Source: Maribellus sp. YY47 (GTDB lineage: Bacteria > Bacteroidota > Bacteroidia > Bacteroidales > Prolixibacteraceae). From it: 64,000 nt of DNA. Shown here piece by piece: positions 1 to 8,043 of the stretch; the stretch's first letter is position 1; each line of letters starts with the position of its first letter. Location: positions 159,565 through 223,564 of the forward strand of contig NZ_JALGYW010000007.1 in the NCBI RefSeq assembly GCF_023111095.1. The letters run 5' to 3'. The notes beneath the pieces were generated by a model. The model ran no database searches and was not told where the DNA came from. It saw only the letters and a program-made list of their open reading frames with translations. The position numbers and the translations under genes were made by a program.

Positions 1-268
1 CACTGCTTATAAAAATATTGAAGTCAAATTTTTTTTATAAAAAAATTTTTGCCCTTACTTTGCACTTGCACAATCTACCCGTGAATCCACCACATCCTCC
101 TTGCCTTTGGGGAAATACCCCCTACCCTGGATTATCATCAGTTTTTTTCAGCAGCAGGAATAAATGATTTTCTTTTTTATTCAGCTCCCCACATCTTTGC
201 CACCCCCACCCAGCTTTGAACTGCATCAGAGGCAGTTGAATCAAGTATAAACGTTAAAACTTTTAGCT

Positions 269-622
269 ATGGTAACCATCGTAGATATCGTAAAGAGATC
301 TTCCCGGGAAGGGAATGAATTTGTTGCATTGATTGTGCAGGGTGAATTGGAGATGCTAACAAGCAAGTCAGGAAACCTCTATGCAGCAGCAAGAAAAGCC
401 AGCATTCCCTCGACATTGGAATTTGAGGCTGCCAGATTAATGATTGGCAAAGAGCTGCCGGGCAGCATAGAGAAAGTTGAATGTGCGCCTTATGAGCACT
501 TCACACCTGAAGGTGAAATTCTTCAACTGAACCACAGATGGCAATTTGTTCCGGAAAATCAAGCAAGGCAGCAGCAGAAAGAGGTACTGTACTTGCAGGA
601 TTTGGCACATGAAGTTGGATAA
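269..622 (+). CDS. Hypothetical protein of Bacteroidota mobile elements
   Basis: This is a 117-residue soluble protein with no signal peptide or membrane segment. It begins MVTIVDIVKRSS and ends with a Gln-rich stretch (ARQQQKEVLYLQ). I recognise no catalytic motif. It lies upstream of a Sak4-like ATPase and a DUF3871 gene, a company typical of Bacteroidota integrated elements, so an element-linked role (DNA metabolism or its control) is plausible but only inferred. The ATG is the only reasonable start. The antisense frame over its 3' end has no coding character. Confidence 0.6.
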   Translation: MVTIVDIVKRSSREGNEFVALIVQGELEMLTSKSGNLYAAARKASIPSTLEFEAARLMIGKELPGSIEKVECAPYEHFTPEGEILQLNHRWQFVPENQARQQQKEVLYLQDLAHEVG

Positions 623-962
623 ACAAGAACAATGCCTTAGCACTAGCAGGGCATTGTTTTAAGTTTTTAATTTAATTCTTTCCGGATTAAATTTTAAAAC
701 TGAAATATTTCAAAGATTCAAAATTGACTTGACTCAAATTAAATTTTAAAGTGAAAAGCAGCAGTGTGAAGCACCCAAGACACATTAAATTCTATCGCAT
801 TCTGCTATGTGATAGATTTTATCTATTTGTGGGATCGCTCTATAATAGCCCTTTTCTCTTCCAACTGCTGCCCCTCCAATTCTACTTTCTTGCTTTGCTG
901 CCCTTTGCTTGAATGGCAGCATGGAGAAAATACTCAATTACAAGGATTTTAAATCAAATACT
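623..962. other. Intergenic region, nothing recognised
   Basis: This is 340 bases of A+T-rich sequence between two small orphan genes. I see no RNA gene, strong hairpin or convincing promoter. The upstream ATG at 909, in frame with the next gene, falls here and is not favoured as its start. Confidence 0.4.
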
Positions 963-1271
963 ATGAAAATCAAAATCCACTACATGATCATTTGTATTAT
1001 AGCCATTTTGGCTTTTGCATGTGCACCATCTCCTGAAAATGTATCTCACTTTAATCAGGCAGATAATTTCAATATCGTCATTGGTTTCTGGCATGGACTT
1101 ATAGCTCCTTTCTCACTAATTGGAAAGCTATTAGGCTTGGATATTGGTCTGTATGATGCAGGGAAATCAATGTTCAGTTACTGGGTGGGATACGGAGCTG
1201 CAATCTATCAATACCTTAGGTATGGGTTTTTCTTTGGGAATCAGCTTTGGCAGCAGCATGAGGTAAAATAA
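963..1271 (+). CDS. Small predicted lipoprotein with GFWHGLIAP motif
   Basis: About 102 residues. The chosen ATG at 963 gives a clean lipoprotein signal: basic MKIKIHY, a hydrophobic core, then the lipobox AFAC followed by APSPEN. The in-frame ATG 54 bases upstream would bury this signal behind 18 charged residues. The mature part has a GFWHGLIAPFSLIGKLLG segment. I associate that pattern with a widespread uncharacterised small-protein family, but no function is known to me. The hydrophobic mature part suggests tight membrane association. Confidence 0.6.
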   Translation: MKIKIHYMIICIIAILAFACAPSPENVSHFNQADNFNIVIGFWHGLIAPFSLIGKLLGLDIGLYDAGKSMFSYWVGYGAAIYQYLRYGFFFGNQLWQQHEVK

Positions 1272-1800
1272 TTCTTAACACTGCTGCCCTGCAAAATATG
1301 GCCCTCGCACATCAATAAGCAAACAGGTTTTCTGCTGTATTTTTAAAAGTTTTTTGAGAAGGTATTTCCTGTGATGTGTGAAAAAAATACCACTGAAAAA
1401 AGGAGATAAAAGGTTGCCTTGATGGTGACCTTTTAATTTAAATATTTTATCACGCTGGAAGCCTTCTTCTTGTTGCAATACATTTCATGAACAGCTCAAT
1501 ATCAGAAGATATTCCCAAATAGAGAAAGCTATCTAATTAACAAAATATTTATTTCGCTGAAATAGAGCACTTAGCATTCTTGGCTTACTCCTTGTAATAT
1601 TTAAATAACTTCAAAAAGGACGATAAAAAAATAAGGATATTAAGATAACGGGGAAAGCGACTTCTGTATTTATGATTGGTTTTGTGTTTAGGGGTTTGTA
1701 AATTATCAATCATCTTCAAAAAGCGTCCATTGAGCTTTCCCCTTTCTTTTTTTTATCTACCATTAAAGATTTGTAAATTATAGTTGAAATTGTTTTTTCA

Positions 1801-1958
1801 ACATTCCCATGTATGGGGAAACAGTAAAATAGGGTAGTTTAAACTGCCCTGTTTCTATTTAATGTTCAAAATAACATTTTCGATAAGAAGAAAGGGCAGT
1901 TCAACAACTGCCCTTTACTAATGTTAACCCCCAAACACACAATGGGCAGAATGCCCAT
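1801..1958. repeat. Cluster of hairpins sharing a GGGCAG core, upstream of the ATPase
   Basis: Within the 767-base gap 1272-2038 several inverted repeats crowd together. There is an imperfect one at 1831-1850 (AGGGTAGTTT/AAACTGCCCT), a perfect 11-bp stem at 1891-1901/1906-1916 (AAAGGGCAGTT, loop CAAC), and a perfect 7-bp stem at 1942-1948/1952-1958 (ATGGGCA). A weaker CCCAT/ATGGGG pair lies near 1806-1818. They share the word GGGCAG or its complement. None has a strong T-run, so simple termination is not the obvious role. An origin, iteron or leader function for the ATPase gene is possible. Confidence 0.5.
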
Positions 1959-2038
1959 CAGCTTTAAAACTACAAAGAAATTCTCTTTCTCCCAACATAA
2001 TTGCCATTCATAAAATCTATCACTTTTAATCTTTTGAT

Positions 2039-2902
2039 ATGGAAATAAGAAAAGCTCAAAGAAAGCAAGCCAAGATTAAGCTTGCTTTACAAGGGCCATC
2101 TGGCTCTGGAAAAACTTATTCAGCACTCCTACTTGCTGCTGGATTAACTGACTACAGCAAAATCGCTGTTATTGACACTGAAAATCACTCTGCTGACCTC
2201 TATGCTCATTTGGGTGATTACTCTGTACTTCAACTTCAAAAGCCATTCTCTCCTGAAAGGTATATTGAAGCTATTGAAACCTGTGAGAATGCAGGAATGG
2301 AAGTGATCATCATTGACTCCATCACACATGAGTGGGATGGCTCAGGTGGTGTTCTTGATGTACATGGCAACATGCCTGGGAACTCTTTCACCAACTGGGC
2401 TAAAATGACGCCAAGGCATAATGCTTTTGTGCAAAAGATCTTGGAATCACCTTGTCACATCATATCAACAATCAGGACCAAGACAGATTATACCCTTTCT
2501 GAAAAGAATGGGAAAATGATTCCTGAGAAGGTTGGACTAAAGGGAATTACTAGAGACGGGATGGACTATGAATTTACCGTTGTTTTTGATCTTGATATTA
2601 AACACTACGCTTCTGCGTCAAAAGACAGAACAGGTTTATTCATGGATAAACCGGCTTATGTTATTTCATCAAAGACAGGTGAAAGAATTCTTCAATGGTG
2701 TAATGCCGGGACTTCATTAGATGAAGTCATCAAGCAAGTTCAGCAGGCCAAAGACACCATAGAACTGAGGGATCTACTTAAAAGGTACCCGGAATTCAGG
2801 ACTTCTATTGAACCTCTGGCTGTAAAGCGAAATGAGGTTTTAAATGCTACGATTATTAACCAAACAAGAATATCCGGAAATGGAACTAATAAAGGTAAAT
2901 GA
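2039..2902 (+). CDS. AAA/RecA-like ATPase, Sak4 type
   Basis: 287-residue P-loop ATPase. Walker A is GPSGSGKT at residues 19-26 and Walker B is EVIIID at 88-93, followed by SITHEW. The layout matches the AAA_24 / Sak4-like phage recombinase group, single-domain RecA-like proteins that help single-strand annealing in phages and integrated elements. It overlaps the DUF3871 gene by 23 bases, so the two are probably translationally coupled. The C-terminal 70 residues are helical and charged. Family placement is fairly secure; the recombination role is inferred from the family. Confidence 0.75.
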   Translation: MEIRKAQRKQAKIKLALQGPSGSGKTYSALLLAAGLTDYSKIAVIDTENHSADLYAHLGDYSVLQLQKPFSPERYIEAIETCENAGMEVIIIDSITHEWDGSGGVLDVHGNMPGNSFTNWAKMTPRHNAFVQKILESPCHIISTIRTKTDYTLSEKNGKMIPEKVGLKGITRDGMDYEFTVVFDLDIKHYASASKDRTGLFMDKPAYVISSKTGERILQWCNAGTSLDEVIKQVQQAKDTIELRDLLKRYPEFRTSIEPLAVKRNEVLNATIINQTRISGNGTNKGK

Positions 2903-3878
2903 CAAGTCACAACTCAAACTTGTGCCTTCACCAACTGCTGTAAAAGATAATCAAAGGACAAACTCTGATGTACATTTTATGGCAGCAAACACAGAAATAA
3001 TTGGCATTGATGATATGCGTAAAAAACATACCATCCCTGTATTTGCCAAGGACAATGAGAGTACAATTTCTCATCAGGAATTTATTGAAACTGTTGAATA
3101 TGTTACTCAACAAATCTTTGGAGGTGAGCATATTCTTACACCTGCTGTAAGGGTCTCACATCCCATTAAAGGGAGAATTCCATCTGCTGTAGGTAAACCT
3201 GCCAAAGAGCTTCTGGAACATGAAAAAACGCTTTATTTTGAGAGGATGGCGTTTGCAATAGAGATTGCTTCCATCAGGGATAATGTTGCTGGGAATGAGC
3301 TTAATTTGACTGTGGGTGGTGTCAGGGCTTATAACCTTGACAACCTTCATTCAACGAAAAGAGCAGAGAGTTTCAGGCTATTTATCGGATTCAAAAATTC
3401 GGTATGCTGTAATCTTTGTGTTTCAACAGATGGATTCAAGAATGACATCAAGGTCAGAACCATTGCAGAACTGGCAAAGTCTGCTTATAATCTCTTTGGT
3501 GAATTCAACTCTTACAAGGAAATTGAAAAGTACAGCAGTTTGCCAGATACAGTCATTACAGAAAGCCAGTTTGCTCAAATTGTTGGTAGAGCAAGGTTGT
3601 ACCAAAACATGCCATGGAAAAACAGGAAAGATTTACCTGCATTTCCATTAATGGATAACCAAGTGACTCAGATTGTAAAAGACTTCTATTCAGATGAAAG
3701 TTTTTGCAGGGACGAATCTGGAAATATCAATCTGTGGAAGCTGTATAATCTGTTCACAGGAGCTAATAAGTCATCTTACATTGATAGTTTTCTTGACCGG
3801 GGTGTAGGATGCCAGCATTTTGTTGGTGGTTTACATCAGGCTTTGTCTGGAAGCGAATTTAATTGGTTTTTGAATTAA
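2880..3878 (+). CDS. DUF3871 family protein
   Basis: About 332 residues. The ATG at 2880 (MELIKVNDKSQ) is preferred over the earlier ATG at 2844, which would run deep inside the ATPase gene; the overlap is then only 23 bases. The core with PVFAKDNESTISHQEFIE, the KGRIPSAVGKPAKELLEHEKT block and the C-terminal NWFLN-type ending fit the DUF3871 family, which occurs in Bacteroidota integrative elements and plasmids. No enzymatic function is established for it. Its coupling to a Sak4-like ATPase suggests a joint DNA-processing role, which is inference. Confidence 0.75.
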   Translation: MELIKVNDKSQLKLVPSPTAVKDNQRTNSDVHFMAANTEIIGIDDMRKKHTIPVFAKDNESTISHQEFIETVEYVTQQIFGGEHILTPAVRVSHPIKGRIPSAVGKPAKELLEHEKTLYFERMAFAIEIASIRDNVAGNELNLTVGGVRAYNLDNLHSTKRAESFRLFIGFKNSVCCNLCVSTDGFKNDIKVRTIAELAKSAYNLFGEFNSYKEIEKYSSLPDTVITESQFAQIVGRARLYQNMPWKNRKDLPAFPLMDNQVTQIVKDFYSDESFCRDESGNINLWKLYNLFTGANKSSYIDSFLDRGVGCQHFVGGLHQALSGSEFNWFLN

Positions 3879-3881
3879 ATT

Positions 3882-3910
3882 AAGACTGCTCTATATCAAA
3901 GAGCAGTCTT
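3882..3910 (+). terminator. Terminator hairpin after the DUF3871 gene
   Basis: A perfect 10-bp stem (AAGACTGCTC / GAGCAGTCTT) with a 9-base loop begins 3 bases after the DUF3871 stop codon. The T-tract is short (TTTAAT), so termination may be partial. Confidence 0.65.
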
Positions 3911-3925
3911 TAATCTTCATCATAT

Positions 3926-3933
3926 TAATTTTG
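3926..3933 (+). promoter_or_regulatory. Bacteroidota-type -7 element TAATTTTG
   Basis: Matches the Bacteroidota -7 consensus TAnnTTTG. It lies after the DUF3871 terminator and 57 bases ahead of the gene at 3990. No clear -33 element was seen. Confidence 0.4.
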
Positions 3934-3989
3934 TAACTTGCAGAATCAATATTTTCAGTAATGTACATTAAGGAAGTCAATCTCAATAA

Positions 3990-5378
3990 ATGTCAAATTT
4001 ACTATTTATTAAAACGAAAACTAATACAAAGGATGGGGATATATTATTCACTGGACCATATTCAATGATAGCTCCATATTTAATAGAAATCGCTTGGATT
4101 CTTGCCAATGAATTTGGTGAGATTATTCAAGAGAATAATTTCATCCTTGATAAATCTAATGACACCAACATATTTGTAAATAAGTCAATTTCAGAGAAAA
4201 CATCATGGTCTCTCAAAACAATTTTAGTTGAACTTAACAAAGTTATTCTGAATACAGATTGTCTTATCTATCAGGATTTTATTGTTGAAAGAATTATTGA
4301 AACAGAATCATTGAGAAATGATGTGAGATTTATTTTGCCCTCAAAAAATCGGATTAATCTTCGTGATATTAGAGAGTATCTTTTAGATGAAAGTCAATTT
4401 CTTGCTACTATAAGTATTAGTGATTTATATTTCAGGTTATTTGCAGAGAATGCAAGGACAAAGAAAAATGGTGCTCACAAGGATGTATGGTTACTGTATC
4501 GCTGTTTCTTTGCGATGATAAAACGTAAGATTATTATGTACCCACGAGAAAAAAATAACTGCCTAAACATTAATAAACTAATTACTACAAGAAATAATAA
4601 ACTATTTAGAAGAGTTAATAATAAGATTTCGTTAGAATATGATTATGCTGGTTTCTGGCACTCCAAATTATCTGGGAAAAAAGCAACTATATATTGTGAT
4701 AAAGATAAATTTAAAGAATCTTTTTTCAGCAAGGAATTGTTAGAGATTGAACTGAAACTAAAAGGATTAATGACAGTTTCAACGATTTACAAAAAGAATG
4801 AAATCCAAAATAAAAACATACAAGAAGAAACAAATAAAATTACACGATTAATTAACTCTATTATAAACCTTTACAAACAAGCCAGACTTTATAATGAATA
4901 CACTATTATGGGATATCCAAAAGAAGATTTTATTGGTTTTAAAGGCAACTTAATTGATGAATACCAAGGGGAATATACTTTGCAAAACTATTATTTTGAG
5001 CAAATTCCTTATTTTACTGGTGATGAGGTATTTTTTCAAGCTTTTGATAGTGAGTGGATTTATGATGGTTTGTGTCAATATTTACGCATTTTGAATCCAA
5101 GAACAAAGATAAGTAATTCATATTTCAAACATTTTAGAAATAGAATTAAGTCAGATGACGCGTATTCTGAGATATGTAATGAACTTGACAATATTTATTT
5201 AGCTGGAAATTTCATTTATGATAATACTCTTGAAATTCATCTTAAAAAAGTATTGAAGCTAATTAATATAGAAGATATTTGGATTGGATATGATAACGGT
5301 ATACATTTTCCCAAAAATGGCTTTTTTATCGGTAAACCATTTAGGAGTTATTTGTCCGAGGAAGAGTGTCTTTATTAG
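3990..5378 (+). CDS. Degenerate DnaQ-fold (DEDDh-like) protein, probably not a nuclease
   Basis: 462 residues. The first ~175 follow the layout of 3'-5' exonucleases of the DnaQ type. A LLFI strand leads to KTKT (residues 8-11) where active enzymes have DxET. IEIAWIL follows at 32-38, matching the family's VQIAWLL strand. LIYQDFIVERIIETESLR at 92-109 aligns with the Exo II block but lacks its Asp. LYFRLFAEN...GAHKDV...CFF at 146-174 matches the Exo III block, with D165 kept but spacing shortened. The remaining ~290 residues are Lys/Asn/Ile-rich and unrecognised. The acidic residues needed for two metal ions are mostly gone, so a binding or regulatory role is inferred. The gene stands alone behind its own promoter-like element. 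Confidence 0.5.
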   Translation: MSNLLFIKTKTNTKDGDILFTGPYSMIAPYLIEIAWILANEFGEIIQENNFILDKSNDTNIFVNKSISEKTSWSLKTILVELNKVILNTDCLIYQDFIVERIIETESLRNDVRFILPSKNRINLRDIREYLLDESQFLATISISDLYFRLFAENARTKKNGAHKDVWLLYRCFFAMIKRKIIMYPREKNNCLNINKLITTRNNKLFRRVNNKISLEYDYAGFWHSKLSGKKATIYCDKDKFKESFFSKELLEIELKLKGLMTVSTIYKKNEIQNKNIQEETNKITRLINSIINLYKQARLYNEYTIMGYPKEDFIGFKGNLIDEYQGEYTLQNYYFEQIPYFTGDEVFFQAFDSEWIYDGLCQYLRILNPRTKISNSYFKHFRNRIKSDDAYSEICNELDNIYLAGNFIYDNTLEIHLKKVLKLINIEDIWIGYDNGIHFPKNGFFIGKPFRSYLSEEECLY

Positions 5379-5486
5379 GTTAATATTTTGTAATATGAGG
5401 GATTGCCTCTTAATTCTTTTTTCTATAATTAATGACTTAGCTTGCTTCTGGATAAATCGGAAGTGTTTTATTAGAATTGCCATATA

Positions 5487-5735
5487 ATGAAAAAAATACA
5501 GTTAATTCATAAAGAACATCATGAGGAATGCATGGAAGTGCTAAAAAGCACCATAGTCAAAGATGAGGATTTGGATAAATTCACGATTGATAAGGACACT
5601 CTGTTACATGAACTTCCAGAGCCTGTAATTAATGCTTTTTTAGATTTTCTATCATCATACAGGGGAGAACTGAGGCAAATTGCTTTAAAAATGATTAAAG
5701 AAGGCACACTTATTTTAGAATGTTGGGAAGATTAA
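5487..5735 (+). CDS. Small acidic protein, paralogue A
   Basis: 82 residues, soluble. It is clearly paralogous to the protein at 8795-9046. Both open with MKK-QLIH-E, share DKDTLL--LPE in the middle, FLDFL later, and end with a MIK-GTL----CW-D motif. No known domain recognised. Its 3' end overlaps the convergent minus-strand gene at 5732 by 4 bases. Conservation of the pair supports a real protein. The shared pattern of short helices and an acidic tail could suit an inhibitor or adaptor, but that is speculation. Confidence 0.65.
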   Translation: MKKIQLIHKEHHEECMEVLKSTIVKDEDLDKFTIDKDTLLHELPEPVINAFLDFLSSYRGELRQIALKMIKEGTLILECWED

Positions 5736-6085
5736 TAGTCAAATTTCACTATACCAGTTTCCTCAGAAATTGACACATTAAGATTATGCCCCCCATCTCC
5801 ATTAATTTGATTTCGACTGTCTCCTTCTTCGGTTGATAAATGCAGGATGTGGTCAGAGATTCTTTTTTCCCATTGCTTTCTTGTTTTTTTATGGAATTTA
5901 GGCTTGTCAATCAATGCATCTATCATCATCTCAATAGTATAAGTTCCTTCAAGAATCATCAAATCAATAAGTCCACATTCAGCATCAATATGATGTCTTA
6001 ACCAAGTAACACCTTTGGAGACAGGATTTGGTTTTCTAACCAGCTTCATAGTGTTCTGAATATCTTCCTCTCTTGCTTTGGACAT
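5732..6085 (-). CDS. Hypothetical protein
   Basis: 117 residues, soluble, highly charged, with an N-terminal helix (MSKAREEDIQNTMKLVRK) and a KKTRKQWEKRISDHILHL helix near residues 65-82. It ends in a Gly/Asn-rich tail. No family recognised. It is convergent with the small acidic protein gene, ends overlapping by 4 bases. The compact, compositionally normal reading frame supports it being real, but there is no homology evidence available to me. Confidence 0.45.
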   Translation of the reverse strand: MSKAREEDIQNTMKLVRKPNPVSKGVTWLRHHIDAECGLIDLMILEGTYTIEMMIDALIDKPKFHKKTRKQWEKRISDHILHLSTEEGDSRNQINGDGGHNLNVSISEETGIVKFDY

Positions 6086-6198
6086 GAATTTTGAGTTTAA
6101 GTACAGAGAAAGTTACAAAAATCATATAAGAAATCCCTTTTCACATCACTACAAGTTGGCAATGGATTAGCTATTTATTCAACCTCAAAAACTTAATC

Positions 6199-6507
6199 AT
6201 GAAAACAAAACAAATCATACTTCACCTTATTGGTGAGCAAATTCGCAATCAGTTGCTAATCCTTACATTTGAAAAATTAGGATTTGACTGTAATAATTAC
6301 ACACTGAACATCAGTGAAGTAATTTTAACACTGGTTGGATTTGATGCAAAGTCAGATTGTCTGTATGAACAATATTTTCAACTGCTGGAAGATGCAGCAA
6401 AAGAAACGTCATACATCAATTTGGATCAAATGCTGAGCAAGTGGTCAAATTTAATTTATTCGAAGCTAATTGAAATTAAGGCAAATGAATTTTTCTCTTC
6501 CGGGTAA
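6199..6507 (+). CDS. Hypothetical protein
   Basis: 102 residues, predicted all-helical, starting MKTKQIILHLIGEQIRN. No motif, signal peptide or membrane span. It is convergent with the XRE regulator gene, separated by 11 bases. I do not recognise the family. The clean ATG and the typical island codon use are the only support. Confidence 0.5.
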   Translation: MKTKQIILHLIGEQIRNQLLILTFEKLGFDCNNYTLNISEVILTLVGFDAKSDCLYEQYFQLLEDAAKETSYINLDQMLSKWSNLIYSKLIEIKANEFFSSG

Positions 6508-6518
6508 AATCATGAATA

Positions 6519-6746
6519 TTAATTAGCAGTTTCTACATCAACTAACTCAGCGATTGAAATTTCAAGTGCCTGACTAATCTTATAAAGAGTTGAAATCGTT
6601 GGGTTAGTTCTTCCAGCTTCCAAACGAGATAAGTTCGCTTTTTCAAAATTGCAGATGGCAGCCAGATTCTGTTGGGTAATCCCCTTGGATTCCCTTAATA
6701 TGCGAATTCTATCACCAATCTTTTTTTGAAGCTGGTTAATATTCAT
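6519..6746 (-). CDS. XRE-family transcriptional regulator (Cro/CI-type HTH)
   Basis: 75 residues, essentially one HTH_3 domain. It contains GDRIRILRESKGITQQNLAA, then ANLSRLEAGRTNPTISTLYKI and ALEISIAELV, the standard Cro/CI helix order. It is divergent from the membrane protein gene at 6845. The 98-base gap holds two identical operator-like inverted repeats (TTATCA-N4-TGACAA), one abutting its own start codon. That predicts autorepression and control of the divergent genes. Confidence 0.85.
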   Translation of the reverse strand: MNINQLQKKIGDRIRILRESKGITQQNLAAICNFEKANLSRLEAGRTNPTISTLYKISQALEISIAELVDVETAN

Positions 6747-6749
6747 TAA

Positions 6750-6765
6750 TTATCATTTCTGACAA
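6750..6765. promoter_or_regulatory. Operator-like site 1, TTATCA-N4-TGACAA
   Basis: Imperfect dyad (half-sites TTATCA and TGACAA) three bases upstream of the XRE start codon. The same half-sites and spacing recur at 6796-6811, 46 bases away centre to centre. Binding by the XRE protein is inferred. Confidence 0.6.
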
Positions 6766-6795
6766 CTAAGATTTTGTTTTATCTTTATAAATAGG

Positions 6796-6811
6796 TTATC
6801 ATATATGACAA
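6796..6811. promoter_or_regulatory. Operator-like site 2, TTATCA-N4-TGACAA
   Basis: Second copy of the dyad, extended by GG/CC on the outside (6794-6813) so that the palindrome is longer than at site 1. It lies where the promoter of the rightward gene at 6845 is expected. Confidence 0.6.
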
Positions 6812-6844
6812 CCAAAAGGATAGTAGTAATATAACGGGCTATAC

Positions 6845-7093
6845 ATGGGAGGTGTTTTAGATAAACTGGTCTTCACAGAATCTCTGTTACTTCAGCTTCT
6901 GGTCATTGGATTGCTTTATGCCCTGTTCCATATAGTTGGACTCTTTGTCCTAAAATTCATGGATCATCGAAGTAACTCAGTCTCAAGAATCATTAGGATC
7001 AAATACGCCTTTGTCGTGAGCTTTTTTATCACATTGCAAATTCAAATATTGCTTGTCGGGATTGCACAGTGCTATATTCTCTTTTTTTACTAA
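6845..7093 (+). CDS. Small membrane protein
   Basis: 82 residues with two predicted membrane helices, roughly residues 14-37 (SLLLQLLVIGLLYALFHIVG) and 52-80 (KYAFVVSFFITLQ onward). They are joined by a basic loop containing DHRSNSVSRIIRIK. No family recognised. It is the first gene under the divergent XRE/operator region and lies 11 bases before the DUF3761-like protein gene, so the two are probably co-transcribed. Confidence 0.55.
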   Translation: MGGVLDKLVFTESLLLQLLVIGLLYALFHIVGLFVLKFMDHRSNSVSRIIRIKYAFVVSFFITLQIQILLVGIAQCYILFFY

Positions 7094-7104
7094 AGTCATC
7101 TGCT

Positions 7105-7974
7105 ATGCCAATTAACCAAATACAACAGACGAGCTCAGAGAATAATACTATTGATGGGTTATTGCTAAAAGCCGCAAAGGTGTTTGTCAAATATGATTTA
7201 TACCCTCATTCTCCAAAACAATATTTTATTGAGCAGTTTCCATTTGTAAATAGGGTTAGTTTAAATCGGGCTTGGGACAAAGCAAATAATGAAATCACAT
7301 ATCAAGAGCGCATAAAATTCAATCAATATGGGTATGACAAGGAAGAATGCTTTTGGACCAAAGAGGTAGAGTTTGATAAAGATGAAATAATTAAGAATCT
7401 CAATCAAGACTATGATTTGGTGTTCGACTATCTAATTAACAAGCCAAATTCATATACATTGAAAGCCCGTGACAAAAGAGCTCATTATTACTTAGCCTTA
7501 GGTTACATTACAAACATATCCGAGGAAATAAAGTCTAGTGATAAGCTAAAGAAATTTAATCTCCCCGGAGAAATTGAAAAGGCTATTTCATACGTCTTTT
7601 TCTTCTTCGGAGCTGTAGTCGCACTCAGTCCTATATTGATTCCTTTTCTAATTACAAGCTTCACTCCGAGTGATAAACTTGTCCTGAAATATTTGAAGGA
7701 GGAATTTAAAACTTTTGACGAGTCCCAGTTTGATATTGACTCTTTAACCCTGCTTGTTGCCCATGAACATCTTTACAGGTTTAATGGCGCAGTGTGTAAT
7801 GATGGATCAATAAGTCACTCCCAGGGCAGGGGAACGTGCTCGTATCATGGAGGAGTTTCATATTACTTCTACAAAGGGGATTGTATGATGACATGGGATG
7901 AATGCCAGGAAGAAGCCATCAAGCTCTTGGAAAAGATAAAGAAGAAAGCAAAACGAAGATCATGGATTGATTGA
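7105..7974 (+). CDS. Membrane protein with C-terminal DUF3761-like motif
   Basis: About 289 residues. The ATG at 7105 (MPINQIQQ) is chosen because an earlier in-frame ATG at 7069 overlaps the preceding gene. Residues ~1-165 are soluble and charged. A hydrophobic span follows (AISYVFFFFGAVVALSPILI). Near residue 235 comes CNDGSISHSQGRGTCSYHGG, which closely follows the Cys/Gly/His pattern of DUF3761 (C-DG--S-S---G-CS-HGG). The end is a Lys-rich helix. The function of the motif is not known; metal binding by Cys and His is possible. Coupled to the small membrane protein upstream. Confidence 0.55.
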   Translation: MPINQIQQTSSENNTIDGLLLKAAKVFVKYDLYPHSPKQYFIEQFPFVNRVSLNRAWDKANNEITYQERIKFNQYGYDKEECFWTKEVEFDKDEIIKNLNQDYDLVFDYLINKPNSYTLKARDKRAHYYLALGYITNISEEIKSSDKLKKFNLPGEIEKAISYVFFFFGAVVALSPILIPFLITSFTPSDKLVLKYLKEEFKTFDESQFDIDSLTLLVAHEHLYRFNGAVCNDGSISHSQGRGTCSYHGGVSYYFYKGDCMMTWDECQEEAIKLLEKIKKKAKRRSWID

Positions 7975-8043
7975 CTTTTTGAATATAACCTTCACCTACA
8001 TGAAATTTAATTCTTACGCAATAATCAATAAAAACTATTTAAA

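Noticed and set aside
1..268. Left attachment site or copy of the tRNA 3' end
   Set aside because: No stretch matching the tRNA 3' end (GGTTCAAGC...GGGCCCA) was seen outside the tRNA itself; the island's left end is probably outside the window.
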